From Dysosmobacter acutus (lineage in GTDB: Bacteria; Bacillota; Clostridia; Oscillospirales; Oscillospiraceae), in the NCBI RefSeq assembly GCF_018919205.1, contig NZ_JAHLQN010000001.1:2170001-2234000 (forward strand): DNA of 64,000 nt. Direction: 5' to 3'. The number at the start of each line of letters is the position of its first letter. Position 1 is the first letter of the stretch. Made by a program: the position numbers and the translations under genes. The notes under the pieces are model-generated. The model was not told the DNA's origin. It ran no database searches and saw nothing but the letters and a program-made list of their open reading frames with translations. Positions 35,013 to 43,948 of the stretch are shown one piece after another.

Positions 35013-35131
35013 AATATCACTCTCCCTTTCTATTTGCCATCTCTCTATCTCAACACAGGAAGCGCTGCGGCGTTTCAAGAACGTTGAACCGGCAGGCGTC
35101 CACCCGTGCATCGACCCAAACGTACCGTCAA

Positions 35132-36229
35132 TTATCCAAGACGCCTGTGGGCAACACCGACCCAGATCTTAGCGCCGCTGAGAAGCGCATCATGATTAAA
35201 GAAAGAATGGTTGGCGTGTAAAAACGGAGTAAAGGAGGCGCCAAGACTGATATAAGCGGCTTTCACCCCCATATGATTGCTGTAATTGTGGAAGTCCTCA
35301 GAGGTGGTGGCCGGGCAGGCGTCAGTCACATTCTCAGCGCCAAGCACATCGCAGAGGACCGACTTTACCTCGTCGCAGAGCGCCGGGTCATAGCTGGCGG
35401 AGTAGCAGATCACCTCATCGCTGATCTCCGCTGTTGCGCCCACCGAGACGGCGGCGTGCTCGGCGGCAACTTTCAGCTTTTCAATGATCTGCGCCATGGT
35501 GTCGTTCGTATCCGCGCGGATGTCGAATACCAGCAGGGCCTTATCCGGGATGGTGTTGTGGCTGCTGCCATCCGCCTTGAAAATTGTGACTTTACACGAA
35601 TAGGGTGAACGGGAATCACAGCGGATGCAGTTGACCGCGTTGACAATCTGAACGCCGGCCTCCGTGGCGTTGATTCCAAGATAGGGCAAGGAGGCGTGGG
35701 CATTGCGCCCATGAACGGTAACTTCCACCCGGCCGTAGGACTTGTGCAGCAGCCTGGGCGCGGCGTGCCCGTACTGCTCCTCCTGATCCGGCTGGAGGTG
35801 CATGCCGACGATCTCCTCCATGTCGCTGATGTACCCGCTGTCGATGACGGACAGAGAACCCTTCAGCGTCTCTTCCGCGGGCTGAAAAATAAAATATACC
35901 TTTCCTCTTTTGATTCCCTCTTCTTTAAGCTGCTTGGCCGCGGCTATCAGCATCGTGATGTTGCCGTCATGCCCGCAGGCGTGGTACTTCTCCACTTCTC
36001 CATCAACCGTAAACGCGAGGCAGTCGATGTCCGCGCGCAGGCCAAGCACAGGGCCGGGGCTGCCGGAATCCAGTACAGCGATGGCCCCCGTGCCCGAGGG
36101 GAACACCTTTGGCGCATAGCCGAAGCTCTCCAGCAGTTCGACAATGTGCTTTGTGGTTTCAAATTCCTCAAAGCCAAGTTCAGGATGCTCATGAAAATAC
36201 GTCCAGGTGGTTTCAACAAACTCTTTCAT
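35132..36229 (-). CDS. M20-family metallo-amidohydrolase
   Basis: A 365-residue enzyme of the M20/AbgB/HipO type, hydrolysing N-acyl amino acids or small peptides. The metal-site motifs HACGHDGNITML and QPAEE are visible, as is the dimerisation domain start (VTVHGRNAHASLPYLGINAT) and a late metal ligand in LHANHSFFNHD. The ATG at 36229 is preceded by GGAGGTC. It heads a five-gene cluster and diverges from the Lrp-type gene. Inference: it opens an imported acylated amino acid, with the downstream amidase handling an amide product. Confidence 0.88.
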   Translation of the reverse strand: MKEFVETTWTYFHEHPELGFEEFETTKHIVELLESFGYAPKVFPSGTGAIAVLDSGSPGPVLGLRADIDCLAFTVDGEVEKYHACGHDGNITMLIAAAKQLKEEGIKRGKVYFIFQPAEETLKGSLSVIDSGYISDMEEIVGMHLQPDQEEQYGHAAPRLLHKSYGRVEVTVHGRNAHASLPYLGINATEAGVQIVNAVNCIRCDSRSPYSCKVTIFKADGSSHNTIPDKALLVFDIRADTNDTMAQIIEKLKVAAEHAAVSVGATAEISDEVICYSASYDPALCDEVKSVLCDVLGAENVTDACPATTSEDFHNYSNHMGVKAAYISLGASFTPFLHANHSFFNHDALLSGAKIWVGVAHRRLG

Positions 36230-36509
36230 AAATGACCTCCTACACAAAACTACACGCAACTTACACGCAGAGACTGTGGAAGGGAACCCAAGTGGTTTGA
36301 ACCGCGGATCACTTTCAGAACGTCTGACTGTTTATTCGATTGAAAACCAAAATTGGAATTATTGATTACATAAATTATGCTATAACTTTCTAAAACAAAT
36401 TGCAAGTATTTTGCCGATAAATATTCCTTTTTATATGATAATTTACGTATTGCACAAACCGGCAAGATGAAATATAATAAAACCCACAGAGCTGCAAGGA
36501 GAAATGCGT
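36230..36509. other. Divergent control region between the M20 operon and the Lrp-type gene
   Basis: About 280 bp, A/T-rich. It holds the Lrp-type gene's promoter at 36450-36478. For the leftward operon I found only weak matches (TTGCAA near 36400 without a well-spaced -10). A likely binding region for the Lrp-type protein, though no clear repeated site is visible. Confidence 0.5.
36450..36478 (+). promoter_or_regulatory. Promoter of the Lrp/AsnC-type gene
   Basis: TTGCAC (36450-36455), 17 bp, consensus TATAAT (36473-36478), about 32 bp upstream of the ATG. Confidence 0.75.
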
Positions 36510-36974
36510 ATGTTTAAAGGGTTTAAGGACCTTGATGAAATTGACGAAAAAATTCTGGATATGCTGGCCGAAAATGCGCGGATGTCCTATGTCGATGTGG
36601 GCAATGCCGTGGGCCTTTCACGTGTGGCCGCAAAGGCAAGGGTACAGGCGTTGGAATCCGCCGGTATCATCGACAAGTACGTCACGGTGATCAACCTTGC
36701 CAAATTGGATAACACCGTGTCCCTCTACCTGGATTTGGAACTGGAGCCCCGGCATGTGGAGGAGGCCATTGCGCGATTGCAGCAGACTCCAAACATCACC
36801 CAGATCTATCTGATGACGGGCGCTTCCAAGCTGCACGCCCACGCGGTGGTCAGCAGTGACGGAGAATTGGAACGCTTGATTACCGATGTGGTCTACACGC
36901 TGCCCGGGTTGATACATGCAACCTGCGAGACGATTTTGCGCCGCATCAAAGATGTGAAGGGTATCCGCTTATAA
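36510..36974 (+). CDS. Lrp/AsnC-family transcriptional regulator
   Basis: A 154-residue regulator with an N-terminal helix-turn-helix (IDEKILDMLAENARMSYVDV, then GLSRVAAKARVQALESAGII) and a C-terminal RAM/ligand domain (about 75-150). Lrp-type proteins sense amino acids and usually control nearby transport or catabolic genes. The divergent M20/symporter/amidase operon is the obvious target, by inference from position. The ATG at 36510 lies eight bases after AAGGAG; an ATG at 36504 is too close to it. Confidence 0.88.
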   Translation: MFKGFKDLDEIDEKILDMLAENARMSYVDVGNAVGLSRVAAKARVQALESAGIIDKYVTVINLAKLDNTVSLYLDLELEPRHVEEAIARLQQTPNITQIYLMTGASKLHAHAVVSSDGELERLITDVVYTLPGLIHATCETILRRIKDVKGIRL

Positions 36975-37013
36975 AAAAGGGGCACCGCCCAGCCGGTTTG
37001 GCTGGGCGGTGCC
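36972..37013. terminator. Intrinsic terminator between converging genes
   Basis: GGCACCGCCCAGCC and its complement make a 14-bp stem with a 5-base loop. The run of six A residues on the left gives a U-tract for the minus-strand gene; the plus side lacks one. Confidence 0.75.
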
Positions 37014-37128
37014 TGATTATTCGGACTTTCTCCTGAGATCAGCCGCTTCTCCCCTGCCGTCTGCGAAAAAGCGCATCCGTTCCGGACCGGGGAGTTTTTG
37101 CAACCCCCGGACGGACCAGCCCTCTTTC

Positions 37129-38205
37129 CTATGCCTTCCCGTTCAGGCGGAATTCCATATAAACCGGATTGTGGTCCGACCAGGCAAAGCCGGTATCCGC
37201 CACGCCGCTCTTTTCCACGGACACGTTGTCCGAGACCAAAAAACCGTCAACCGTCAGCGTGTACGCGGTGTCCGCGTCATAGGGCCGGTCCGCGTTGCGG
37301 CAGGAGGCCACCGGGCGCTCTTCATCCAGCGGCGCCACCAGTCCGAGTCCCTCCGGCACCGAGTCCGCCGGGAAGGGCTGGGCCCAGCTGTACTCCTCTC
37401 CGGAGGCGCCGAACACGGCGGAGGAATCCCCAAGCAAGTCCTTGTTGAAATCACCGCCGCAGATCACATAGTTCCCCTTTCGGTACTCCTCTGCCATCTC
37501 TGCCGCAAGCTGATGAAGCTGGGCGTCCGCAATGCTTCCATCCTTTGTATAGGCCGAAAGATGGGCATTGATCAGCACCAGTTCCCTCTCGTTGTCCACC
37601 GGCAGGCGGCTCACACTGTAGCAGCGGTCCAAATCCAGGAACTTCCACACTCCCTCCTCCACGGGGAGGCTGCGGCGCAGGCTCTCTCCGATTTGATACG
37701 CAGAAAGCGTCATCATGCCGGACCGGGACTTTCCATGGGGCTCGTTCAGCGGCCAAAGGAGGTAGGGGGAATCGTAATTCTGGGCGAATACTACGCCATA
37801 CCCGGCCATCCGCTCCTGAATCATCGACCGCTCATCCACCTGATAGCTCCGGGTGGAGCCTATATCCACCTCCTGGAATAAGACGAATTGAGGGCCCAGG
37901 GACTCCACGGCGTCCAGGGCGCCGCCGATGTTCTCCTCCACCGCCTCTTTGGACCTGGCCCGGGACTCCCGGCCTCCATCCATAAAAAAGCTGTAGTCGG
38001 CGCTGTAGGCGCCAAACCCCACATTGTAAGATACTATTTTATATAATGTATCCGCCTCCACCAAGGATTCCTGATTGCACTCGACATCTATCCTCAGTTC
38101 ATCTTCCACCCGGTAATAGGCGGCACAGGCGTAAATCACATATCCTGCCGCGGCCAGAATCAGTACCAGGAGGATGCAAATTCCCCATTTGAATACTCGC
38201 TTCAC
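37129..38205 (-). CDS. Endonuclease/exonuclease/phosphatase (EEP) family protein, membrane-anchored
   Basis: A 358-residue protein with an N-terminal membrane helix (about 7-28) and an extracytoplasmic EEP (DNase I-like) fold. The catalytic motifs appear in order: VSYNVGFG, LFQEVD (metal-binding Glu), LVLINAHLSAY, CGGDFNKD and the terminal WSDHNPVYMEF. The family includes nucleases, phosphodiesterases and lipid phosphatases, so the substrate is open; a surface location argues for an extracellular phosphoester. Single gene, terminated by the hairpin at 36972-37013, and divergent from a LysR-type gene. Confidence 0.85.
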   Translation of the reverse strand: MKRVFKWGICILLVLILAAAGYVIYACAAYYRVEDELRIDVECNQESLVEADTLYKIVSYNVGFGAYSADYSFFMDGGRESRARSKEAVEENIGGALDAVESLGPQFVLFQEVDIGSTRSYQVDERSMIQERMAGYGVVFAQNYDSPYLLWPLNEPHGKSRSGMMTLSAYQIGESLRRSLPVEEGVWKFLDLDRCYSVSRLPVDNERELVLINAHLSAYTKDGSIADAQLHQLAAEMAEEYRKGNYVICGGDFNKDLLGDSSAVFGASGEEYSWAQPFPADSVPEGLGLVAPLDEERPVASCRNADRPYDADTAYTLTVDGFLVSDNVSVEKSGVADTGFAWSDHNPVYMEFRLNGKA

Positions 38206-38271
38206 CGATTTCCCTCCTTTTCAGCACATTCTACCCAACTTGACGGAAAAAAGCAACCTTTCAGGCGGTTC

Positions 38272-38300
38272 TTGACTTTTTTTGCTCTGTGGCATACAAT
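38272..38300 (+). promoter_or_regulatory. Promoter of the LysR-type gene
   Basis: TTGACT (38272-38277), 17 bp, TACAAT (38295-38300). Confidence 0.7.
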
Positions 38301-38357
38301 GCAGTTATTGAATTGTTGTCTGATATTCCATGCAGAATCTTCATGGGAGTGTTGTTT

Positions 38358-39233
38358 ATGGATATTACCAAATACGAAGTGCTCTTGCGGGCCGTGGACT
38401 GCGGCAGCCTCACCCGCGCCGCGGAGGAGATGGGCTATACCCAGTCGGGCATCAGCCACATGATGAAAAGCCTTGAGACCGAGTTTGGGTTCCCCCTTCT
38501 GGTGCGCGGCCGCTCCGGCGTTACGCTGACCAAGGGCGGCGAATCCATCCTGCCCTATATCCGGACCATCGTCAACGCCAACCGCCATCTGAACCAGAAC
38601 GTCTCGGAACTCAACGGGCTGGACACCGGCGAGATCAACATCGGCGAATTCGCCAGCATATCCATCTCCTGGATGCCCAATATCATCGACGAGTTCCATA
38701 GGGACTATCCCAACATCATGCTGCACCTCATTGAGGGCTCCACCCAGGAGCTGGAGAAACTGCTGGAGGAAAACCGTCTGGACTTTGCCTTCTGCAGCTT
38801 TCAGCCCCACATGCACTATGACTGGTTTCCGCTGAAGCGTGACCCGATCCTTGCCATCTTGCCGCTGAACCACCCCTGCGCCAATTTTGACAGCTATCCC
38901 ATCTCCGCCTTTCAGAACGAACCCTTTGTCATCCCCTCCATGGGTGTGGATTACGACATCATGCGGGTGCTGAAGGAGGCCAAGGTACAGCCCGCGTGCC
39001 CCTTCTCCACCATGGATGACTACGCAGCCATCGCAATGGTGGAAAAGGGACTGTGCGTCAGCCTGAGCTATGAAATGCTGCTCAAGGGCAATCCAAGCAA
39101 GGTGGCGATTGTGGAGCTGGATCCGCCACAGTACCGTACCATCGGCATCATCGCCCCCTCCTTTGAAGCGCTGTCCCCGGCGGCCCGGAAGTTTGTCTCT
39201 TACGCCAAGCGCATCGTCCCCACCCTCCCCTGA
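38358..39233 (+). CDS. LysR-family transcriptional regulator
   Basis: A 291-residue LysR-type regulator: a winged helix-turn-helix (MDITKYEVLLRAVDCGSLTR, then AAEEMGYTQSGISHMMKSLE) and a periplasmic-binding-like effector domain (about 90-290). The ATG at 38358 follows GGGAG by about eight bases. It is divergent from the EEP-family gene 150 bp away, the usual geometry for a LysR target, but no binding site was identified. Ligand unknown. Confidence 0.9.
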   Translation: MDITKYEVLLRAVDCGSLTRAAEEMGYTQSGISHMMKSLETEFGFPLLVRGRSGVTLTKGGESILPYIRTIVNANRHLNQNVSELNGLDTGEINIGEFASISISWMPNIIDEFHRDYPNIMLHLIEGSTQELEKLLEENRLDFAFCSFQPHMHYDWFPLKRDPILAILPLNHPCANFDSYPISAFQNEPFVIPSMGVDYDIMRVLKEAKVQPACPFSTMDDYAAIAMVEKGLCVSLSYEMLLKGNPSKVAIVELDPPQYRTIGIIAPSFEALSPAARKFVSYAKRIVPTLP

Positions 39234-39257
39234 GCCGCATGTATATATGAAGGAATC

Positions 39258-39298
39258 AAAAAGAAACCCGCCGCCTTTTGGGCAGCGGGTTTCTTTTG
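39258..39298 (+). terminator. Intrinsic terminator after the LysR-type gene
   Basis: AAAGAAACCCGC and GCGGGTTTCTTT pair as a 12-bp stem, followed by T residues. Confidence 0.85.
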
Positions 39299-39950
39299 CA
39301 AAATAAAGAGAGGGGAGGGAGGTATATAGAAAACAGGATATACTATCCCGTTTTGGCAAATGGGAAACGTGAATCGCGACTGGCCGCACGCATCGCAGCA
39401 TTTTCACATTTTTTCTCTCTGTAAGTATTCTATTTTATTTTTTCCCATTCGTAAAGCGTCATAAGTGCATATCTAACATGAGGGTTTCTACTGTCAAAGT
39501 GTACAAAAAATCGATTGTATTGTATGGTATTTATTCTTCATTTCTTTTATTTTTACATTTTTTTCAAATTTTATTCTCCTTTTTCCCGCTAATATCTGAC
39601 TCTGCGCGCCAGGCTCCCATTTGGAACATTTTATAATCTGTTATGAATTTTTTTCATGCTTTCGCTCCTTCTTCCAGAAAATTTCCATTTATTCTGTAAT
39701 CATTTGTTACCATTTTGCATATATTTGGAGTGTTCTTGTCGCATTTGATCCCGAATTTTTCAACCCATGTGGGGGATCATCTACAGTTTTAATATAAAAA
39801 ACTTGACAAAAGTGGTGGGATGTATTATACTAACGCAAGTTTTCCGACCGGTAACAAAAGTTACAAGTCGTTTTCACTCTGTTATTTTTTTGAATAGCAA
39901 ATGCAAAAAGAGGAAATGATTGGATTGGGAAATTTTTCAGGAGGTCTCTT
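39299..39950. other. A/T-rich intergenic region, 650 bp
   Basis: No gene on either strand. The region is strongly T-rich on the plus strand, in contrast to its surroundings. The only clear signal is the promoter at 39803-39831, leaving a leader of about 110 bases before the G5/3D gene in which I see no recognisable riboswitch. Confidence 0.6.
39803..39831 (+). promoter_or_regulatory. Promoter of the G5/3D-domain gene
   Basis: TTGACA (39803-39808), 17 bp, TATACT (39826-39831), near-consensus sigma-A. Confidence 0.85.
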
Positions 39951-40976
39951 ATGTTTAGCAATTTGAAAGCCCATGCCGCGTTTTTCTGGCGCACGTTTTT
40001 CTGCTGCCTGACAACCGCTCTGGTTTTGTGCACATTCCTGGGGTCTGAGAAAGCTGATGCTCTGTATATCCTCACCGGCACCGACGATACCGCCCTGGTA
40101 TTGGACGACTCCGCGGACACTGCCGGCTTCTCCTCCAGGCTGATTACCATCGGCGGCAGCTCCGCCAACCCTGAGGTGATCCTCAACGACGGCACCATGG
40201 TCTCCATCTCCTACAACGGCGCGTCCGTTTCCGCTGCATCCCGCCAGGAGACGGTCACCTCCCTTTTGAACCGCATGCACATCGAGCCCGGTCCTCTGGA
40301 TATGATCGCAGTGGACCTGAGCGCCCCTGTGATGAGGATTACGGTGGCCTCCGACCTCACCTTCTATGAGAAGATTGAGGCGGAAAAGCCCTTTGAAACC
40401 GTGCGGGTGGCCAACCCCGCCATGGCGAAGGGCACGGAAACCGTGACTCAGGAGGGCCGCAGCGGCACCGTTACCGCCACTTACGAGGTGATCTATGCCA
40501 ACGGTCAGGAAATCTCCCGCCAGCTGGTGGAGGAGAGCGGCGACACCTCTGTGGACCAGGTGGTGGAGTACGGCACTGCGGTCACCTCTGTGGACCGGTC
40601 CGACCGGATCGCCAGGGTAAACGCCGGCAGCGACGGCAGCGGCTATCTGACCTTCGCCTCCGGCGCCACCATGCCCTATGAAAAGGTCATCACCTGCTCC
40701 GCCACCGCCTATACCAGCGGCCACGACGGCGTGGGCACCCGCACCTCGACCGGTACCACCGTGCGCCACGGCACCGTGGCCGTGGACCCCAACACCATCC
40801 CCTACGGCACCAAGATGTATATCGTCAGCAGCGACGGCAGCGTCGTCTATGGCACTGCCGTGGCAGAGGATACCGGCGGAGCCATACGCGGCAACCGGCT
40901 GGACCTTTACTACGAAACCTACAATGAATGCATTCAGTTCGGACGGCGCAACTGCACTGTCTACGTGCTTGGCTGA
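39951..40976 (+). CDS. Exported G5-domain and 3D-domain cell-wall protein (YabE-like)
   Basis: A 341-residue exported protein. A signal/anchor (about 12-37) is followed by DUF348-like repeats, a G5 domain (about 145-215, with RSGTVTATYEVIYANGQEIS) and a C-terminal 3D domain named for three aspartates: ITCSATAYTSGHDGVGTRTS, VAVDPNTIPYGTKMYI, AEDTGGAIRGNRLDLYY. In this family the 3D domain is a lytic transglycosylase-type peptidoglycan hydrolase. In B. subtilis yabE precedes rnmV and ksgA; here rsmA (ksgA) follows directly and rnmV is missing. AGGAGG lies seven bases before the ATG. Confidence 0.88.
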   Translation: MFSNLKAHAAFFWRTFFCCLTTALVLCTFLGSEKADALYILTGTDDTALVLDDSADTAGFSSRLITIGGSSANPEVILNDGTMVSISYNGASVSAASRQETVTSLLNRMHIEPGPLDMIAVDLSAPVMRITVASDLTFYEKIEAEKPFETVRVANPAMAKGTETVTQEGRSGTVTATYEVIYANGQEISRQLVEESGDTSVDQVVEYGTAVTSVDRSDRIARVNAGSDGSGYLTFASGATMPYEKVITCSATAYTSGHDGVGTRTSTGTTVRHGTVAVDPNTIPYGTKMYIVSSDGSVVYGTAVAEDTGGAIRGNRLDLYYETYNECIQFGRRNCTVYVLG

Positions 40977-40977
40977 G

Positions 40978-41014
40978 CAAACGCTCCCGGTTTGACGACC
41001 GGGAGCGTTTTTTC
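40978..41014 (+). terminator. Intrinsic terminator after the G5/3D gene
   Basis: AACGCTCCCGG and CCGGGAGCGTT pair with a loop of about eight bases, followed by T residues. Confidence 0.88.
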
Positions 41015-41035
41015 TCTTTCTTCCTCCTGAAAATC

Positions 41036-41044
41036 TGATATAAT
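41036..41044 (+). promoter_or_regulatory. Possible extended -10 promoter of rsmA
   Basis: TGATATAAT (TGnTATAAT) just after the terminator and about 105 bp upstream of rsmA. The -35 region (TTTCTT) is poor. Confidence 0.4.
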
Positions 41045-41147
41045 AACTAAGGCAATTGCGGCGGGAGTTCGGCCGATCCCGCCGCATACTCACCGCGCGG
41101 GCCGGATACCCTCCTATGAATGCAAACTTCCGAAAGGCGGACGACAT

Positions 41148-42014
41148 ATGAACCTCTGTGACTTAAATACCATACGGGCCCTTTTGGGGCGCCATGGGTT
41201 CCGGTTTTCCAAATCCATGGGACAGAACTTCCTCATCGAGCCCTCCGTCCCCCGGGACATCGCCGAAGCCTCCGGCGCGGACAGCAGCTGCGGCGTACTG
41301 GAGATCGGACCGGGCATTGGCCCGCTGACCGTACAGCTTGCCCGCCGGGCAGGCAAGGTGGCGGCTGTGGAGCTGGACCGCACCCTCCTTCCCGTGCTTG
41401 GGGAGACGCTTGCGGAGTACGACAACGTGGAGGTCATCTCCGGAGATGTGATGAAAACAGACCTCAGGCAGCTGGCATCGGAGCATCTGACGGGCCTGCG
41501 GCCCATGGTGTGCGCGAACCTCCCCTACAACATCACCACGCCTGTGCTGACCCGGATCGTAGAGGCGGGCTGCTTCACCAGCCTCACCGTCATGATTCAG
41601 CGGGAGGTGGCCCGCCGGATCTGTGCCGCTCCCGGCAGCCCGGACTACGGCGCCTTTTCCCTCTTCATGCAGTACCACACGGAGCCGGAACTGCTGTTTG
41701 ACGTGCCTCCCGCCTGCTTTTATCCGGCCCCCAAAGTCACCTCCTCCGTCCTTCGCTGCCGGATGCGCCAGACGCCCGCCGTCTCCCCCATGGACGAGGC
41801 GTTTTTCTTCCGGGTAGCCCGGGGTGCCTTTGCTCTCCGGCGCAAAACCCTGCTCAACAGCCTCAGCTCCGCCCTTGGGAGCACCTACAGCAAGGAGGCC
41901 CTCCGGGACGCCATCGCCGCCTGCGACCTGCCGCCGGATATCCGGGGCGAACGGCTGTCGCTGCAGGAGATGGCGGCTCTGTCCGACCGCCTCTATCAGC
42001 TTGGAAAGCAGTAA
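41148..42014 (+). CDS. rsmA: 16S rRNA (adenine1518/1519-N6)-dimethyltransferase
   Basis: RsmA/KsgA dimethylates two adjacent adenines near the 3' end of 16S rRNA late in small-subunit assembly, using SAM. The 288 residues show MGQNFLIEP, the SAM motif LEIGPGIGPLT, the acidic VAAVELDRTL and the catalytic NLPYNITTP, plus a C-terminal helical domain (RRKTLLNSLSSALG). Loss gives kasugamycin resistance in other species. Ribosome site AAAGGCGG is moderate. It follows the YabE-like gene in the usual order. Confidence 0.95.
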   Translation: MNLCDLNTIRALLGRHGFRFSKSMGQNFLIEPSVPRDIAEASGADSSCGVLEIGPGIGPLTVQLARRAGKVAAVELDRTLLPVLGETLAEYDNVEVISGDVMKTDLRQLASEHLTGLRPMVCANLPYNITTPVLTRIVEAGCFTSLTVMIQREVARRICAAPGSPDYGAFSLFMQYHTEPELLFDVPPACFYPAPKVTSSVLRCRMRQTPAVSPMDEAFFFRVARGAFALRRKTLLNSLSSALGSTYSKEALRDAIAACDLPPDIRGERLSLQEMAALSDRLYQLGKQ

Positions 42015-42021
42015 ATACTCC

Positions 42022-42050
42022 TTGCTATTTTTTACCGTGTATTCTATACT
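42022..42050 (+). promoter_or_regulatory. Promoter of pckA
   Basis: TTGCTA (42022-42027), 17 bp, TATACT (42045-42050), giving a leader of about 85 bases. Confidence 0.65.
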
Positions 42051-42142
42051 GTAGGTAAGTACGGATGATTGGTTTTTCCTGAGGTACTCGTTTGTCAGTT
42101 GGAAATCCGCACAAAAAACGAATCCAACAAGGAGGAAGAGTT

Positions 42143-43831
42143 ATGTCTACTAAATCCCATTACGCTCGGGCCGAAATTGGTCCTGAAAAGGTCGGGTTTG
42201 CCAAAACCCGATCTATTATTGAGGCTCCATTTTATGGAAACAATGTCGTTGAGGTCAACTCCCTGAAGGAGGCCTACAAACTGGCGAAGAGCTCCCCCGG
42301 CACCGTTGTCACCGACATGCCGGTTTACCGCGGCGAGGAGTTTGGTTTGGATGCCGACGCCAAGGTGCTGCTGTTCAACGACGGATCCATTACCGGCCGC
42401 TATGCCCCCGCCCGGCGCATCACCGGCAAACCCGGTGTCAACACCGACAAACTGGATAAAATCCTGATGGACGCGGTCTATGACACCCGCTGGAAGACCA
42501 TGTACCACGCCGAGGTTTTCATCGGCCTGGACCCTGAATTCATGGTGAAGGCCCATCTGCTGATCCCCAAGGGAGAGGAAAACCTCCTCTACTCCTGGAT
42601 GCTGAATTTCCAGTACATGTCCGACGAATACGTCAAGATGTACAAGGAATCCAAGAGCGTGGGCGACGGCAGAGAGCCCGACATCTATATCTTCTCCGAT
42701 CCCCAGTGGACCGGTGCTCCCGGTCAGGAGGATGTCTGCGACCCCAAGTGCCTGTGCTATTTCAACACCGACACCAACTGCGCCGCGATTTTGGGCATGC
42801 GCTATTTCGGCGAGCACAAGAAGGGCACATTGACCCTTGCCTGGGCCATTGCCAACCGCAACGGCTACGCCTCCTGCCACGGCGGACAGAAGGAGTATAC
42901 CCTGGACGACGGCTCCAAGTACGTGGCCGCGGTGTTCGGCCTGTCCGGCTCCGGCAAATCCACTCTGACCCATGCCAAGCACGGCGGAAAGTATCCCTCC
43001 ATCAAGGTGCTGCACGACGACGCGTTTATCATCAACTCCGACACCTGCTCCTCCATCGCTCTGGAACCTACATACTTTGACAAGACCGCCGACTATCCGG
43101 TCAACTCCGAGGACAATAAGTACCTGCTGACGGTGCAGAACTGCTCCGCCACGCTTGATGAGGACGGCAAGGTGGTCCTGGTCACCGAGGATGTGCGCAA
43201 CGGCAATGGCCGGGCCATCAAGTCCAAGCTTTGGTCCCCCAACCGGGTGGATAAGATCGAATCCCCTGTCAACGCCATCTTTTGGATCATGAAGGACCCC
43301 ACCATTCCCCCAATTGTCAGGCTCAAGGGTGCGTCTCTGGCCTCCGTCATGGGCGCCACTCTGGCCACAAAGCGTTCCTCTGCCGAGCGGCTGAAGGCCG
43401 GCGTGGACCCCAACGCCCTGGTGGTGGAGCCCTATGCCAATCCCTTCCGCACCTATCCCCTGGTGAATGACTATGAGAAGTTCAAGAAGCTTGTGGCCGA
43501 AAAGAATGTGGCCTGCTACATCATCAACACCGGCGAGTTCATGGGCAAGAAGGTGAAGAAGGAGGACACTCTTGGCGTGCTGGAGGCCGTTGTGGAGGGA
43601 AAGGCTCAGTTTAAGCCCTGGGGCCCCTTCTCCGACATTGATATCTATGAGTGGGACGGCTTTGTGCCCGATCTGTCCGACAAGGAGTATGTGTCGCAGC
43701 TTAAGGCCCGCATGCAGGACCGTCTGGACTACGTGTTGAATCTTGATACCACGGAGGGCGGCTTCAACAAGCTGCCTGCCGATGCGGCCGATGCCATCCG
43801 TCAGGTGGTGGATGAGGCCAACTCCCTGTAA
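42143..43831 (+). CDS. pckA: Phosphoenolpyruvate carboxykinase (ATP)
   Basis: Interconverts oxaloacetate + ATP and phosphoenolpyruvate + CO2 + ADP. In fermenting anaerobes it often runs in the carboxylating direction to feed succinate or amino-acid synthesis. The 562 residues contain the P-loop GLSGSGKS (266-273), the kinase-2-like VLHDDAFIINSD and the substrate-binding ITGRYAPARRITGKPG near the N-terminus. The start at 42143 is chosen for AAGGAGGAAG eight bases upstream. Codon use is biased to C-ending codons, consistent with high expression. Single gene with its own promoter and terminator. Confidence 0.96.
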   Translation: MSTKSHYARAEIGPEKVGFAKTRSIIEAPFYGNNVVEVNSLKEAYKLAKSSPGTVVTDMPVYRGEEFGLDADAKVLLFNDGSITGRYAPARRITGKPGVNTDKLDKILMDAVYDTRWKTMYHAEVFIGLDPEFMVKAHLLIPKGEENLLYSWMLNFQYMSDEYVKMYKESKSVGDGREPDIYIFSDPQWTGAPGQEDVCDPKCLCYFNTDTNCAAILGMRYFGEHKKGTLTLAWAIANRNGYASCHGGQKEYTLDDGSKYVAAVFGLSGSGKSTLTHAKHGGKYPSIKVLHDDAFIINSDTCSSIALEPTYFDKTADYPVNSEDNKYLLTVQNCSATLDEDGKVVLVTEDVRNGNGRAIKSKLWSPNRVDKIESPVNAIFWIMKDPTIPPIVRLKGASLASVMGATLATKRSSAERLKAGVDPNALVVEPYANPFRTYPLVNDYEKFKKLVAEKNVACYIINTGEFMGKKVKKEDTLGVLEAVVEGKAQFKPWGPFSDIDIYEWDGFVPDLSDKEYVSQLKARMQDRLDYVLNLDTTEGGFNKLPADAADAIRQVVDEANSL

Positions 43832-43844
43832 GTCCTCCCTGTGC

Positions 43845-43879
43845 AAAAAAGAGCGCGGACGGTTCCGCGCTCTTTTTTA
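43845..43879 (+). terminator. Intrinsic terminator after pckA
   Basis: A/T-flanked stem AAAAAAGAGCGCGGA with its perfect complement and a 4-base loop; strong U-tract on both strands. Confidence 0.9.
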
Positions 43880-43948
43880 TATATGCACTTCAACAAATAA
43901 GCAGGCAGGAACCGCAAGGCGGTCCCTGCCTGCTCCATTCTCGCCGGG

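Noticed and set aside
42095..43846. A 583-residue open frame antisense to pckA
   Set aside because: It is a mirror of a highly expressed, GC-biased gene; the protein has low-complexity Gly/Val/His composition and no motif, while the plus strand encodes a textbook PEPCK.
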